Positions 11,274-23,718 are shown, counted from the stretch's first letter. The stretch: DNA of 64,000 bases from Corticium candelabrum (GCF_963422355.1 NC_085088.1:124001-188000), one strand, 5' to 3'. The notes: a model not told the origin generated them from the letters alone. Made by a program: numbers and translations.

Positions 11274-12915
11274 CACCGGAGTTTGGTGTGGAATGTTACA
11301 GCTATAGTGGTTGTTTTGCTGATATGCACCAGTGTTGTTTAATTAATTAATATAGATACCACTTTTTGCTTTTCGTTGGGCTCTTTGTGTTCCTCGACAA
11401 TGCGATGAAGTAACTCTGACATACAAAATTTATGATGCTTTGAAAAAATATGTCTACTTCACTCCTACGACAGTTTCCGTTTGTAATGAAGCAGATCATC
11501 ATTACAGCACTTTTGCTATCATTGTCATGTGAGTCTGCTTTAACACAAACGTTTTGGTTCTCATTTGTGAACATTTATTTTGCAGTGTCATTCTGTGCCT
11601 ACTTGCATTTTTAGTATTGGTGGCTACTTCCATTGATTATTCAAAATACTATGTAGATAGAACTATCTGTCCACTGAATGCACCAACATCTGAATCTGAT
11701 TCTGAATCTCGAGAAGACAGTTGTCTTTTGGCATCAGTTCAAACCAGGCAACGAAGAACAGGCAAGATCGAACAAAACAGTTTGTTTTGTCACATTTTGT
11801 TGATGCTGGTGTCTTCAGAAACCACTCTGTGTGTGTTTTATTTTACTGTTGTCATCAATCTCTTGTTCTGACTGTTGCTTATACTGTTATTAGTATATTG
11901 CTTGCTTTAATTAATTAATTGTTTGCAGTTAGGAAATTATATAGTCCAATAGTACAATGCTGTACATGATTTTGTGACTAGATTATTTTGATCTTGTTTA
12001 CTTTTGTGCTGTGAAAGTCAAGTGGGAAGTTTATACGGAATCGTGTATAATCACTGCTAACAGGAAGTGCTCTTCAGGGTCTTCGACCAAAAGCTGCATG
12101 TTGTTTCTCTTCTTGTAATAGTTTTCTTACTTAATCGAATTGTGCATGATTAACATTCTCTACTTCTCTTGTGATAATTCCACTTTAGAAGATCTAGAGC
12201 ACAGAGAAGCAATAGAAATGCATGTGGTCTTTATGTAATGTACAAAGTAATATTAAAATACAAGGAGCTAAAGTACACATTGTGGTAGTGATATCATATG
12301 GAATTAATACACAGTATTGCTAAAACTTGACAAATAGAGAATGGAAACGTATTGTTGCTGTTGCTATAAATTCAGTTAAATGATTAATTAAATATGTTTA
12401 AGGGACAACTTGTATTACTATGAGGCAACTGTATGTGTTTGTTCTTTCACAGAACTATGAAATACTTATCTGCAAGACTCTTAAATAGACTAACCAGCTA
12501 AATGTCGTTTCTCATTGTCATTGTGTTTCAGTTTTAGGCATATTGTATCAGTTGCTACAGTCTTTCTCGTTGGTTCGGAATGTTCCCAAGTTGCTTGACA
12601 CAAAAGAAACTTCAAAGAATATTTCTTGTCTCCACGGCATTCGAACGCTAAGCATGACATGGATTATCTTGTCACACTGTTACTTCTTTTTCTCTATTTA
12701 TCTGAATGTTTGTAAGTTCTTATGTCTTTATGTATTGTCAAGTACTTTATCATAAATAATGTGCATGGTTTCTTTGTTTTAGCAAACATGGGAGATGTCT
12801 CGAAATTATATAAAGAGTTTGCATTTCAGCCTATTGGCAATGGCTACTCCTCTGTCGACTCGTTCTTTTTTCTCAGGTGAAATTTGTTCATTGTGTGCGT
12901 GCGTGCATGCATGTA

Positions 12916-12982
<67 letters not shown>

Positions 12983-13060
12983 TGTGTGACCATATGGATA
13001 CATCTCAGATTCTGTAAGAGCATGGTTTTATTGTATTAGCTTCTTTGTATGTGTTGTATG

Positions 13061-13122
<62 letters not shown>

Positions 13123-14937
13123 TGTCTATTGTAGTGGTTTGTTGGTGATGTATCTTACTATTCGACAAATGGAGGTGACATCTGGATACTTTGTGTGGAT
13201 AAAATATTACTTACATCGTATCTGGCGGTGAGACCAGCTACAACTTATTATTCTGGTAACTGAAGTTATGATTAATTCTACTGTCATCTTATTGATATTG
13301 TAGTCTTACTCCAACATATGTAGTTGCGCTACTAATTTTCTGGCAGTTGATGCCTGAGGTTGGTGATGGTCCACTGTGGATGTCTTCATATGACAACAAG
13401 CAATGTGATGACTATTGGTGGACAAATTTGCTCTACATCAACAACTTCCATCCACACTACCAAGACAATGTACATACAATAGATATCTAATGATTGAAAT
13501 TAGGTTTTTGTCCAATGCACACATGGCACAGCAAAGTTTATGAAACGAATGGCATTTATGCACTTATATCAATTAACAGCACTATTTATAAATTGTGTAT
13601 GTACAAGTCACCATTATACATCATGTACGTGCACTGCATGGTATACTGTAACTATTGTGTTGGGAAATGCATGTTAATTAACCAACAAGCAATTTTAAGT
13701 TATTTAACTTCTATTTTGAATTATTGAATTTACATATGTTAATCTCTTTGTCTAACTGCAGTGTATGGGATGGACATGGTTTTTGGCAGCCGATACACAG
13801 ATGTATGCTCTGAGTCCACTGTTGATTGTTCCAGCTTACTAGTCAGTCAGCTGCATACTCATTGTATCCTTACTTTGAGTTTTGTTTTGTTTCTATAGCT
13901 TCGGTCTTTTGGGGCTAATACCACTTGTAGTTGCATTAGTTGGAGTACTTGTAACTATTGCAGTTATTGTAACCATGAAAGGGTTTCCCGCCAATGTTTT
14001 GTCACCTCTCAGGTATTTGCAGGTTTCGTTTTCAATTTGTCCACTGTACATTTATATGCTTCTCTTTGTTTCGATCTAGTCATGCAGATCAAGGTGACTA
14101 TCTTAATATGGTTTATGTCAAATACTATACAAGAGCAGCACCTTACATTGTGGGAATGGCAGTTGGTTATTACTTGGCAAAACGAAATTCAACAAAGGAA
14201 AAATCATTCAGGGTCTGCAAGTATGTGTTGCTCTTTTTTGACCAGTTGTGTCAATTCTTGTTGTGTGCAGATTTGGAGTGTTCTTGGTTGGATCATCGCC
14301 GCTTGTGTTGGTGGGGCTGTTGTTTACGGTTTATATGACTACAACCTTGGACATCATTATTCACAAGCGACTAGCACCTTGTATTTGACATTTTCTTCTT
14401 GCATGTGGGGAGTGTGCATGGCCTGGATTGTGTACGCTTGTGTGACAGGAAATGGAGGTAATTTTTAGTGGAGGATGTTGCAGAATTAGTTGTATGATTT
14501 GTTTGCCTGTTTATTGCCTTGTCTATTTGCTCACTTGCTGGCTCTTAGTGTACTTGTCATGGTGATTCATGTTTGCACGGCTGTCATATGTTTTATTTCA
14601 TATGTTACAGGTGCTGTTGACAATATACTAAGTTGGAAGGGATGGTTTCCTCTCAGTCGATTGACATATTGTGCTTACCTATTGCATCCTGTTGTTCTAA
14701 TGGTGTACATTGGTACTCTGAAAGAAGTAATACACATTGATCACTTGCACATGGTAAGGCAGACAGTGCTATAGCTCACTGCTTGTACGTAACTATAATG
14801 CAGTGTATCTCTTTAAGGCATACTTCTTTGTTGGTGTGACTGGTATTACTTATGGTTGTGCTGCAGCTCTCTCTCTGGGTGTGGAATATCCGGCTGCTGC
14901 TATGGAGAAGGTTCTCCTTGGCACAATAGGAATCTGA
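10704..14937 (+). CDS. NRF-6-like membrane protein: NRF domain plus acyltransferase-3 domain, ~13 exons
   Basis: The protein starts with a signal peptide (MLRLCVLALFLFCASS), has a lumenal NRF (nose resistant to fluoxetine) domain with paired cysteines (GDYDECLS, RYCLF, CVPRQCDE), then a multi-pass acyltransferase-3 domain. Domain landmarks are ISCLHGIRTLSMTWIILSH near 12626, SVDSFFFLSG near 12860, the YWWTNLLYINNFHP block near 13420, RAAPYIVGMAVGYYLAK near 14130, and SRLTYCAYLLHPVVL near 14660. The last exon encodes VTGITYGCAAA and LGVEYPAAAMEKVL, ending at a TGA at 14935. Members in worms and flies affect lipid handling and drug uptake; the substrate here is unknown. Exon 1 runs from 10704 to about 11168, next to a CA microsatellite; the exon 3 boundary is uncertain. 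Introns carry GT and TA microsatellites. Confidence 0.9.
11196..11271. repeat. CA microsatellite after exon 1 of the NRF-6-like gene
   Basis: About 75 bp of CA units between the probable exon 1 donor near 11169 and exon 2 near 11356. An open frame continues through it but the resulting Thr-His run is an artefact. Confidence 0.95.
12919..13120. repeat. GT and TA microsatellites in one NRF-6-like intron
   Basis: GT units at about 12919-12988 and TA units at about 13063-13120 fill most of the intron between the SVDSFFFLSG exon and the next exon at about 13132. Confidence 0.95.
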
Positions 14938-15596
14938 TAGACTGTTTGTACTGTACTTGATACATTTATTTACGGAATGTGTGTGCAACTATTCCTGGTA
15001 CACTCAATTTTGGGGTATATATGCACAGAGAGTAACCAGTTTCTAGAACATTGCTGTGCTTGTTTTGGGGGTGAATATTGCATGCAGTCGAGTTGGGTTA
15101 TAAAGATATATGCTGTGCAAAAGTTGAAGTTGGATTGCTTTTAGGTTAAAGGGAAATTGTATTGTATGCAGTAGCTATGTTGATTAATTAATTAAGTTGA
15201 ATTATGCGATGGAACATGCACATCTCTCGCACCAAGCCTCTAGATACAGAGTGCAAATGTGACAGAATGGTCATGTGTCACTACAAATTACACATGCAAC
15301 AATATTTACTAATATTAACGTTAAATTTTAAGGTTGTTCAACTCATTCCGAGAATGGGACAGACAAACAGCAGCCAGGACGCGCACGCAGCTCCCGGATG
15401 TTGTGCATGTGATACGTAGTAACCATCCAAACCGCACGACACATGTCTGACGACGCGAAGTATCGACGGACATCCTTGCGTTTTAGCTGGCCCGCAAGAA
15501 AATGCCAGCTACTTTCTAGACGTAAGGCAATCATCCGATGTTACGCACGTTGATGTAGCTACATGTGTAGGCATTGCAGGTCCCGAGAGACAAAAT
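14938..15596. other. Spacer between the NRF-6-like gene and CNBD1-like gene
   Basis: Presumed 3' UTR of the upstream gene and promoter of the downstream gene. It contains TTAATTAATTAA near 15183 and no recognisable coding exon, tRNA or repeat. Confidence 0.5.
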
Positions 15597-17028
15597 ATGA
15601 ACTATGAACAGCTGAGAAAGCTACAAAGTCTTTATAAGGAGGCAGAGGAAGCAGATATTGATAGCAGAGCGAAGATACATGAAGATTTCATGCAGCAATG
15701 CAGACAAATGTTTCATCCTACAAGTTCTCGTCTTTCTGCCAGAAGACTTTCTGCACCGTGGACTGTAGACAAATCGCAAACAACGAAATCAACGCCTGCT
15801 ATTGGTATAGGACATATCTCGTCTTCTAGATTGTTATTTACGATGTACTCCTACTAGTATATCTGTCGCGGTCGCTATCTGCATGACTCTTTGTGTCTGC
15901 ATGGGCAGATCTCTTGGTCTACATGTTTTCGTTTGTCTGTCTGTTTGTACGTTTGTACATGTGTATGTGCTATGTATTCATGTACATGTTTAGACCCTAG
16001 CTTAGAGGCCCATATATGCATGGTTGCATGTTAATTGGTCGATTAATTTGTCGATCTGTTTGCTAGCTTATTTGTTTGTGTGTCTATTTGTTTGTTGGTT
16101 GGTTTAATTTGTATATAATATTTAATTAATTGGAACAGGGAAAGGTTGTTGAAATTTTCTGGTTGTTTCAGTGCATGCTTCCTATTTTTGATCACTTCCT
16201 AGCAATAATTGCAGTGCAGTACGTATGTTCCTGATCACACTACTATGGAAAGTAAATTTGTGTATCTACTCATATTTATGATTTGTGATTCTGTCTTTAT
16301 TTCTGCTTATTTTATTTATAATTTCTGTGTTACCAACATTTAGCACTACCTCGTATTAAGACTATTCCAGAAAGTAGAGAATCAAATGAATCAAGTCACA
16401 ATATCAGTGAGTACATTGCTCGCATCCACACAACTCACTGCAAAGATCCATATGATTTGAAACTACGTGAAAGAATGAAGGCTATTCATCAACTATTAGA
16501 GACAATGTACATGTGTTGGTATATTCCACTATACATGTATTGTTTATGCTTTTCTGTGTGCAGGCCATTTGAAAGACGTGCTGCTGACAACAAATCATTG
16601 TATCATCATCTTTCAAGAATTGAGCCCTTAGCTTCTCAAGTCTCGTCACAATTGCTGGAAAGGCTAAGCACAGTTGCATGCCATGACATGCTTGCAGGAA
16701 GTGGGTATCAAGGTAGACATTATAAACAATAAATTAAGGCAGGTTACTACCAGCTTTAGAGGCCTTTTTATTGGTGCTTTACATTTTTGGATGTTGCTTG
16801 ATGTGTTGTTGTTGTTGCTGCTGTATACATTGCTAGGGAAAGCGACATGTTAATTAGGGAGTGTTTTGTGTCTTTAACTAGTTCTTGGTTCAAGTGCATA
16901 TTACATCATTCTGCAAGGCTCTGTCTCAACAATGTCAGATGTCGCACCCACAACTGGTGCAAAACACAACCGTTGCGTCTCATCACCAAGGAAAGAAAGA
17001 AGAATTGTGGTACACATACATGCACGCG

Positions 17029-17070
<42 letters not shown>

Positions 17071-17239
17071 TGTACATGTGTATCCACAAACTCATTGTAG
17101 ACTTGTTATTTACTTGACTGGTAGATAATATGGCTATGTGTCTAGCTTGGTCCTGGTGAATGCTTTGGAGTTTTGAAAGTGAAGGAAGAACCACCAGTAA
17201 CACAGTATATAACAAACATTTATATTTATATATATAACA

Positions 17240-17295
<56 letters not shown>

Positions 17296-17323
17296 CACCC
17301 ATATATTTGTATATAATATATGG

Positions 17324-17385
<62 letters not shown>

Positions 17386-18877
17386 TTGTCTAGATGTACA
17401 TCTGTTGTGACAAGGGAGCCATGTGTGTTTCTCAAAATATCAGCAGCAGACTTTGAGAGAGTTGTCGAGGTACAGCTTGTATTTATTTACATTGCATAGT
17501 TGAGTTTTAGCTACAGTCAACTACTGGAGTATTTTGTCCAGCAAATGAAAGTGAAGAAATATGAAGACAAATCACGTCTTCTCAAGTCTTGTCGACTCAG
17601 AACTCAATGGCCAAGAAAGTCACTTGATATCACAGCTGACCTTCTGACTTGGAAAAGAGTGAAGCCCAATGAAGGTTTGTGGATCAGATCTAGAATTGGT
17701 GAAATGGGATCATGTTGATGTTTCATGTTTATTTGTTACAAGTTCTTTGCAGTGAAGGTCGGTTGGCACCATTCATTGGATTTGTTCGACAAGGAGAATG
17801 TTGTGTTTTGAGGCAAGTCTCACAGAGTGGCAGCTCTTCAGATGCAAGTGTATGGTGAACTTTTTCCAGTTTTCTTTGTCTGTACAGCATCATGCATGTC
17901 ATGAGCTGTGTCTGCTCTGACAGGCTGTTATTGTTGATGGATGTCTTTATGTCACTTGTTTTGTGATAGGGTGGTGATGAAGGTCATAATGTTAAGATGG
18001 GCAAGTTAAGTGCTGGTGACTTCTTTGGTCACATGAGCCTCATCCAGAGATTGCCAATGAAATACTCAGTTGTTGCAACATCGAAAGTGGTTTTAGGCAT
18101 CATAACTGAAGAAAAGGTGGCAGGTACGTTGCCTTGACATGCTTTATCTAGCATTCTTACAAGAGGGACATAACATTTCTTGTATTCCCATGCTGAAGTT
18201 TGCTGTTATTACATTAATGTGCACATCTATTGTTACGACTGTTCTTTGTTTGTATTCTCATTCTGTAGAGTTGGATGAAGTGACTGTTGCTTTGTTGCTC
18301 CATTCAGGAATGGGATGTCAAGAATTATCACAGGTATGCAATGATGTGAGGCATCATGCGTTTTAGTCTCCCTCTGGACAGCCCCTTCCTCTTTGACTTC
18401 CTTTGGTGGAGAGAGAGTCTTACCCCTACATTCCATGGGGCATAAAAACTTAAGGATGATCTGTTAATGGAGTTATGAGAGCAAATGTGACCTGTGAGAG
18501 CAAATGAACTCGCCTAAAACAAGAACAAAGTCCAACAGCACCTGCAGCAGAAACGAAAGCGAAACTTCACTGTACAAGCAGATACTAAGTACTGTACCAG
18601 ATGCGTTCCCATGATTTGCTTTCTTATCTCAATTAACAGATCATCGTTAAGTCTTTCTGCCCCATGGAATGTAGGGGTAGGTAGAACCAAGACATCAAAG
18701 GAACCTTACCAGACCCTCGCCCCCAAGGGAGGTCGAAAGGGGGAGGGGCTGGCTGCACGAGACTAATCATGCTCATGTTAGGAATTATGCTATAGACAAG
18801 GTTCTTATTAGGAAGAAGTGCAGAGAACATACATCACCCTGCAGTTGGAGAAGGAATGGCAGCAATTCAAGGTATAA
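15597..18877 (+). CDS. CNBD1: CNBD1-like protein with two cyclic-nucleotide-binding folds
   Basis: The start at 15597 gives [19 protein letters not shown], similar to the N-terminal segment of human CNBD1. Later exons give [20 protein letters not shown] (16563), [14 protein letters not shown] (16886), [18 protein letters not shown] (17150) and [17 protein letters not shown] (17420), together the first CNB fold. The second fold follows: [11 protein letters not shown] (17642), [14 protein letters not shown] (17778), [20 protein letters not shown] (17995) and [11 protein letters not shown] (18090). A last exon from 18812 ends EKEWQQFKV and stop at 18875. The phosphate-binding cassette motif is [16 protein letters not shown], lacking the usual FGE-ALL..PRAA pattern, so nucleotide binding is doubtful. 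Introns contain TA tracts and a MITE. Confidence 0.8.
17240..17383. repeat. Two TA microsatellites in a CNBD1-like intron
   Basis: TA runs at about 17240-17291 and 17326-17384, separated by about 35 bp that itself contains a TATATGG word repeated. The pair can form one long hairpin. Confidence 0.95.
18364..18765. mobile_element. Foldback MITE in the last CNBD1-like intron
   Basis: A 400-bp non-coding segment with long imperfect inverted repeats. Inner arms are nearly identical (CTACATTCCATGGGGCA then CTTAA and GATGATCTGTTAA, against their complements at 18638-18685). Outer arms start TAGTCTC.. at the left and end ..GAGACTA at the right, with C-rich CAGCCCCT blocks. A 2-bp TA flank is possible. 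The end sequence resembles, but is not the same as, the MULE terminus TAGCCTCGTACC. Confidence 0.75.
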
Positions 18878-19221
18878 TAAAAGCATTTCAAATGTGTCGT
18901 TTCCATCTTCATCGTGTTCACTTGAGCAGCAAGGTGTTGTGTCTGACGTTATCAACAGCAGAGGTATCATCCCTGGTATTGGAAAATGGCAGCATCAACA
19001 GCGACAGCCATAGTGATTATAGTAATCAAAATAATTATGAAATTAATGACTGCAAAGTAGACATTAACATAGAAATAGAGATTAATCTTGACATTACAGT
19101 ATTTATAGATTACAAAATGCAGATGAGACTTGATGTTGTAATATGACTGTACATTCAAAGGTGTGGAACAGAAGCAGACTTTTCCATCAGCTCTCATTTC
19201 TAACTCCTCTGAAACTTATGC

Positions 19222-20436
19222 CTATTTGTCTTGTCTTTGTTCTTCGTATCTACTTTCTTTGTCATCTTCAGCATTAAGTTCTGTCTCCTCTTCATCCACC
19301 AAAGTTTCAGTTTCCATTTGTTCATCTATTATTCTCATCTCCATTTCCTCTGTAGTCTTGTGTTTGTTTGATTCATAACGCAGCCACAGTGACACAATGA
19401 ATGCATCAGCAATAATCTGTGACATGTGAGATATGATAACGGGAATAGTCAGTAAACCTTCGTCTCCAACAGATGCAGGCAAATAAGCCAAAACAGACAA
19501 AGCTATAGGCAGAGTCTTCTGGCTAGCAAGAATGATGATAGCCTTCCGTGCTTCTTTAGACAAAATGAGAAGAAAAGATGCCACTGTGTTGATGAGAAGG
19601 AAAGAGAAATGCAATGCAACAGCAAAGCCAATAATTGACACAATGTTCACAGCAGAAATACCACTAAAACTGCCAGACTTGTTTGCCTTGCTGATTTTCA
19701 TCCATGGGATGAGAATGAGTAGAGACATGCTGGCAAACTTAAGCGGCTTGCCAAACCTTGTAACAACCTGTCTCACTCGTTTTATCAAACTGAGAACTTT
19801 CCCCACAACAATCGGTACCAACACGGTCAACAATAACTTAAGAAGGATGCTTCCAATACTTAGACTACCCGTGGAACTAAAAGATGCAAGAAGGGAAAGA
19901 AGAGGAGACATAGTGAAAACACTAAGAATATTTGTGACAACAGTGAGCAGAACCGCAAGAGCATAATTTCCATCCAATTGTGACACCATTACGATACCCG
20001 ATGAAATAGTGCATGGAGCCACACAAAATACTTGAAAACCAATTTTAAATTCATAAGGTCCAATAGCAGTCTCGTCTGCAACAAAAGTTCCGTTAACTGT
20101 AATGTTGCCATTCACAGGCAGTAATGATGACAGTTTGATACCAACAACAGGCGTAACCAACATGATGCTCAATATTCCCCAAATCCACGCTCGCCACGCT
20201 TTCAATGCATCTTTCAGATCTTCTGTCTTCAATTTGAGCCCAGTTATGAGAAATATAAGAGGAATGCAGACAAACTGGAAGTCAATTGAAGCGAAGAAAG
20301 CTCCAGGAGCGGACACAGTCAAACCAAACAAGACCGCTAACAGTAGGCCAACAGCCAAATAGTGATCGAGCAAAAATTTGCCTGCCTTCTGAAGGTATCT
20401 GCAACAACGAGAATCTTTGCTACACGACAGAGTCAT
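19222..20436 (-). CDS. SLC10A7: SLC10A7-type bile-acid/sodium-symporter-like membrane protein, single exon
   Basis: A 404-residue uninterrupted frame. It has about ten hydrophobic segments from HYLAVGLLLAVLFGLTV (residues 25-41) to SHMSQIIADAFIVSLWL near residue 345, and an acidic C-terminal tail rich in Glu and Asp. Family motifs are FLITGLKLKTEDLKDAL, CVAPCTISSGIVMVSQLDGN and the strongly conserved ASQKTLPIALSVL followed by GDEGLLTIPVI. SLC10A7 in vertebrates affects Golgi calcium and glycosaminoglycan synthesis rather than bile acids. Human SLC10A7 is about 340 residues; the surplus here is a glycosylated loop (NGNITVNGTF) and the tail. The absence of introns, unlike its neighbours, suggests a retroposed or intron-lost copy. 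It converges with the CNBD1-like gene. Confidence 0.92.
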   Translation of the reverse strand: MTLSCSKDSRCCRYLQKAGKFLLDHYLAVGLLLAVLFGLTVSAPGAFFASIDFQFVCIPLIFLITGLKLKTEDLKDALKAWRAWIWGILSIMLVTPVVGIKLSSLLPVNGNITVNGTFVADETAIGPYEFKIGFQVFCVAPCTISSGIVMVSQLDGNYALAVLLTVVTNILSVFTMSPLLSLLASFSSTGSLSIGSILLKLLLTVLVPIVVGKVLSLIKRVRQVVTRFGKPLKFASMSLLILIPWMKISKANKSGSFSGISAVNIVSIIGFAVALHFSFLLINTVASFLLILSKEARKAIIILASQKTLPIALSVLAYLPASVGDEGLLTIPVIISHMSQIIADAFIVSLWLRYESNKHKTTEEMEMRIIDEQMETETLVDEEETELNAEDDKESRYEEQRQDK

Positions 20437-20541
20437 CGTATCATTGGCTGTTCACCTAGGTCTTGTACGGGAACTGGGAAAGACTAGCGCGAGAGGGTTT
20501 AATGCTTATGTACGGGCAATCGATTTGTTTTGTAGAGGACT
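20437..20541. promoter_or_regulatory. Head-to-head promoter of SLC10A7 and PLA2G15
   Basis: Only 105 bp separate the two start codons on opposite strands, so both genes must be promoted from this stretch or from within each other's 5' ends. No TATA box is visible. Confidence 0.6.
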
Positions 20542-23500
20542 ATGCCTATCTTTTCACTTCTCTTTCTCATGATAGGTTCACGGTATTGTAAAGCAGAAAA
20601 TTCGCCTCTTGTTCTAGGTGTGTATACGTAAATCAGTATGTCGGATCTCATATCCTTACGATTGCAATTCTGTTTGTGTTGTTAGTACCTGGTCTGCTGG
20701 GCAGTCAGTTGGAGGCGAAACTAGACAGATCGAGCGTAATTCACAGTTACTGTGATAAGAAAAGTAGTTGGTATACACTTTGGTTGAGTGTGGAGGAGCT
20801 AGTACCTTTTGTAATCAACTGTTTCGTTGACAATTCAAGGTTAAGTTTAACAACCAAACAATTATATTGTTTCTCGGTTGGTTCGTCCATCCAATTGTCC
20901 GTCCCAGTGTGTTGTACTGTTTATTTTATGTACATGAACTACAAAACTTGGGCCACTATTATTCAATTTCTACACAAGTGACCTTCCTTTGGGTGATTTA
21001 CGTTCTTCAGTCATTTCATATGCTGATGACACCTGTCTTTCTGCATCTGGTGATTCCTATAATGATGTGTTGTCTGTTTTTCATATTGATGTTAACTTAT
21101 TATCAGCCTGGTTCAGAGACAATTTGATGATGCTAAATGGAAAGAAATCGAAATTGGTTCTATTTTGAAAATTTTGTGATACAATTGATCATTCTTCTTT
21201 ATCAATTACTGTGGATGACGTTGCTCTCAAACCAGTAGACTCTGCAAAATATCTGGGTGTTATTTTCGATCACAATCTGAATTGGTGTTCCCATTTGAGT
21301 TCCGCTGTGAAGAAAGTTGCATGAAAATTAGGCGTTTTATACAGGTCATTCAAATTACTCAATGTTCCTGCTCGTGTGGTGTTTGTGCGATTGATTATTC
21401 AACTGGATCTTGACTACTGTTCTTCTATTTGGAATGATGTTTCTGCTGGTATTTCGGCTAAGCTTCAGAGAATTGAAAAGAGATGTCTACGAGTCCTCGA
21501 TGGTCGTTGTGGTAGGGAGCCCACAGGTGATATTTTCACCTATCCTTGCAAAATATGGCTTGAGCACATGCACGCCATGCTTTCTACTTAGGATCTCTAG
21601 CTCATCACGGTTTCTATTTGCTGGCTTCCAGCGAAATTTGTTTTCGATTCGAGAAGGTGGACATCAGCAGCACATATGGCACGCGTCTCTCAGCGTCAGG
21701 AGTCATCCTCTCACGGCCGCACACTGAAGCCCTGCATCGTACCTTCTTCTATCGGGCCCAGTGTTTCTGGAACTTGCTCCCTTCCTCATTGAGAACGATT
21801 TCAAATAGAGTAGTGTTTAGATATCGTCTAAGGAACTATATTTGTATGCTTGATTAGATTTAGTGTAATTAATAGAGTAAATAGTTTCTTGTAAGCACGG
21901 TTACCGGAAGATCGGCCACTGTGTCGAGGGATTCCCGTCATAAAATAAAGTCTCAATAAATTAATCAAAAAAAGGTAAAAGGACACAATCACTGAGACAA
22001 ATCATCCATTAGCAACTTCTATACACTATATACATTGTATACGTGTACTGTAGTGTGTCTACCACTACTACAGCTTAGATACTGGATGCTATTTAAAATG
22101 AGGAAGCTTGTATTTCAGGAGAGACAACTTTCAACTTGTAACCTTGCAGTGCACACCTGCACAACACATTACAGACCAGTATCAGAATCAAAGATTCTGC
22201 GTCTCACAGTGAAACTCAAAATAGTGGCGAAGAAGACATTATTCTAGCGTGGTCACTGGTGGTATTTGGCATGCAGAGTAGGCAGAAGAACACATTCCTT
22301 TGTCTTTCAACATTTAATGCAGATCGATGATAACTAGACACAATGAGTCTGTTCAGCAGTGCAAACATGCACAAGTTAATCGTGATCATAACTACTTTAG
22401 TTTTACTGTTTTAGTTATGTGGAAAATTGCATCTCTCTTATTGTAATAATTTTGGTTAGTATATGATGTGTCAATGTGTCAATTCTAAATCAATTGAATT
22501 GTTCTAATGACAGGTTGGTTTACAACAATAAAACAAGCAATTTCAGCAATGTCCCAGGAGTTTCAATTCGAGTCCCTGGATTTGGCAACACGTCGACTAT
22601 TGAATACTTGGATCCTTCAGTTGAAGGCAGTGGAGTGGGAGATTATTTTAACAAACTTGTGAGTGCAATGAAGACAATAGGTTACAAACCTGGCATCTCA
22701 ATAAGAGGAGCACCCTATGACTGGAGACAAGCACCGCGTAAGTTTATGAATTACTCTATGTAGTACTCATTAGGTATGTACGTACAATGGAATATTTTAA
22801 AATTGGTTAATAAATTTGAATAAGTTGTCCATGTAATTCTTACTGGAGCTCGGAATGGTGGGATCCAACGTAATGATCTTTTTTGTAACATTGTTCTCTA
22901 CACAAACAGATCTCAATCCTGTCTGGTGCAACTTGGTTGCTCTTCTTAGTCTCGTTGTGTTTGTCTACTACTTTGTAGAGTTTATGCCACAGTTATACAC
23001 CAACTTGCAGCATCTCATAGAAGAAACTTACAGCCTAAACAACAAGAAGAAAATTGTGTTGCTTTCCCACAGTCTTGGATGTCTTCACACTCTTTACTTT
23101 CTTACCCATGCTGTCTCATCTCAATGGAAAGCACAGTATCTCAGATTCTGGATTCCAATTGCTGGTCCTTGGGCAGGAAGTGCCCAGTTATTGAAGAGTT
23201 TTGCATCAGGAGGCAATGAAGACATTGTATTTGTTGATCCTCTTACTGTTCGACCGCAACAGAGGTCATTTCCATCAACAGCATGGTTGGTACCAACACC
23301 ATCAGTATGGAATAAATCCCCAGTCATTATCACTCCAAACCGGAACTTTACAGTTACCGAGTATCATGACTTCTTTCAAGCTGTTGGCTATCCTTTTGGA
23401 GAGGTTATGGTAAACATGGTATCAAACATTACTCAGTCTCTACCATTGCCTGGTGTTCCAGTATACTGTGTGCATGGCTACAATGTGAGCACTCCAAGTC

Positions 23501-23718
23501 AGTTTGTTTATGACGATCAGTTTCCAAACTCTCAGCCAACAATACTAAATGGAAACGGCGATGGGACCGTCAATCTAGAGAGTCTTGTGTTGTGTAAGAA
23601 CTGGGAAAGGAAACAGAAAGGTAAGGTGATTGTCACCGTTGTCCCAAATGTCAAACATTTTGATCTTGTCTCCAATGATGATGTCATTAAGTATGTCCAA
23701 ACATTGGTAAAACTATAA
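20542..23718 (+). CDS. PLA2G15: PLA2G15-like lysosomal phospholipase A2/LCAT-family acyltransferase, four exons
   Basis: Exons are about 20542-20618 (signal peptide MPIFSLLFLMIG), 20684-20839, 22514-22737 and 22979-23718. The protein follows human PLA2G15: VPGLLGSQLEAKLDR, WLSVEELVP, RVPGFGNTSTIEYLDPS, SIRGAPYDWRQAP, then the nucleophile elbow LLSHSLG (Ser, where human has AHSMG), NGNGDGTVN (catalytic Asp) and NVKHFDLV (catalytic His). The lid region GPWAGSAQLLKSFASG is also kept. The enzyme deacylates phospholipids and transfers acyl groups to ceramide in acidic lysosomes. A shorter frame from 22855 upstream of exon 4 is intronic. Intron 2 is enlarged by a LINE fragment. Several N-glycosylation sites fit a lysosomal protein. 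Confidence 0.93.
20945..21978 (+). mobile_element. 5'-truncated non-LTR retrotransposon (LINE) fragment
   Basis: In PLA2G15 intron 2, starting in the reverse-transcriptase palm: LGPLLFNFYTSDLP, SYADDTCLSASG (catalytic YADD), LSAWFRDNLMMLN, AKYLGVIFDHNLNW, then LDYCSSIWNDV and a C-terminal FFYRAQCFWNLLPSSLR block. It ends in AATAAATTAATC followed by a short A run at 21968-21974. At least two in-frame stops (near 21166 and 21322) and frame changes near 21590-21620 show it is dead. The clade is CR1/L2/jockey-like in style, not decided. Confidence 0.85.

Noticed and set aside
19532-20362. Plus-strand frames opposite SLC10A7
   Set aside because: Shadows of the minus-strand transporter; no recognisable domain.
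22855-22978. PLA2G15 exon 4 beginning at the ATG at 22855
   Set aside because: The stretch to 22978 is intronic: the acceptor at 22976-22978 joins exon 3 in phase and restores the family sequence.
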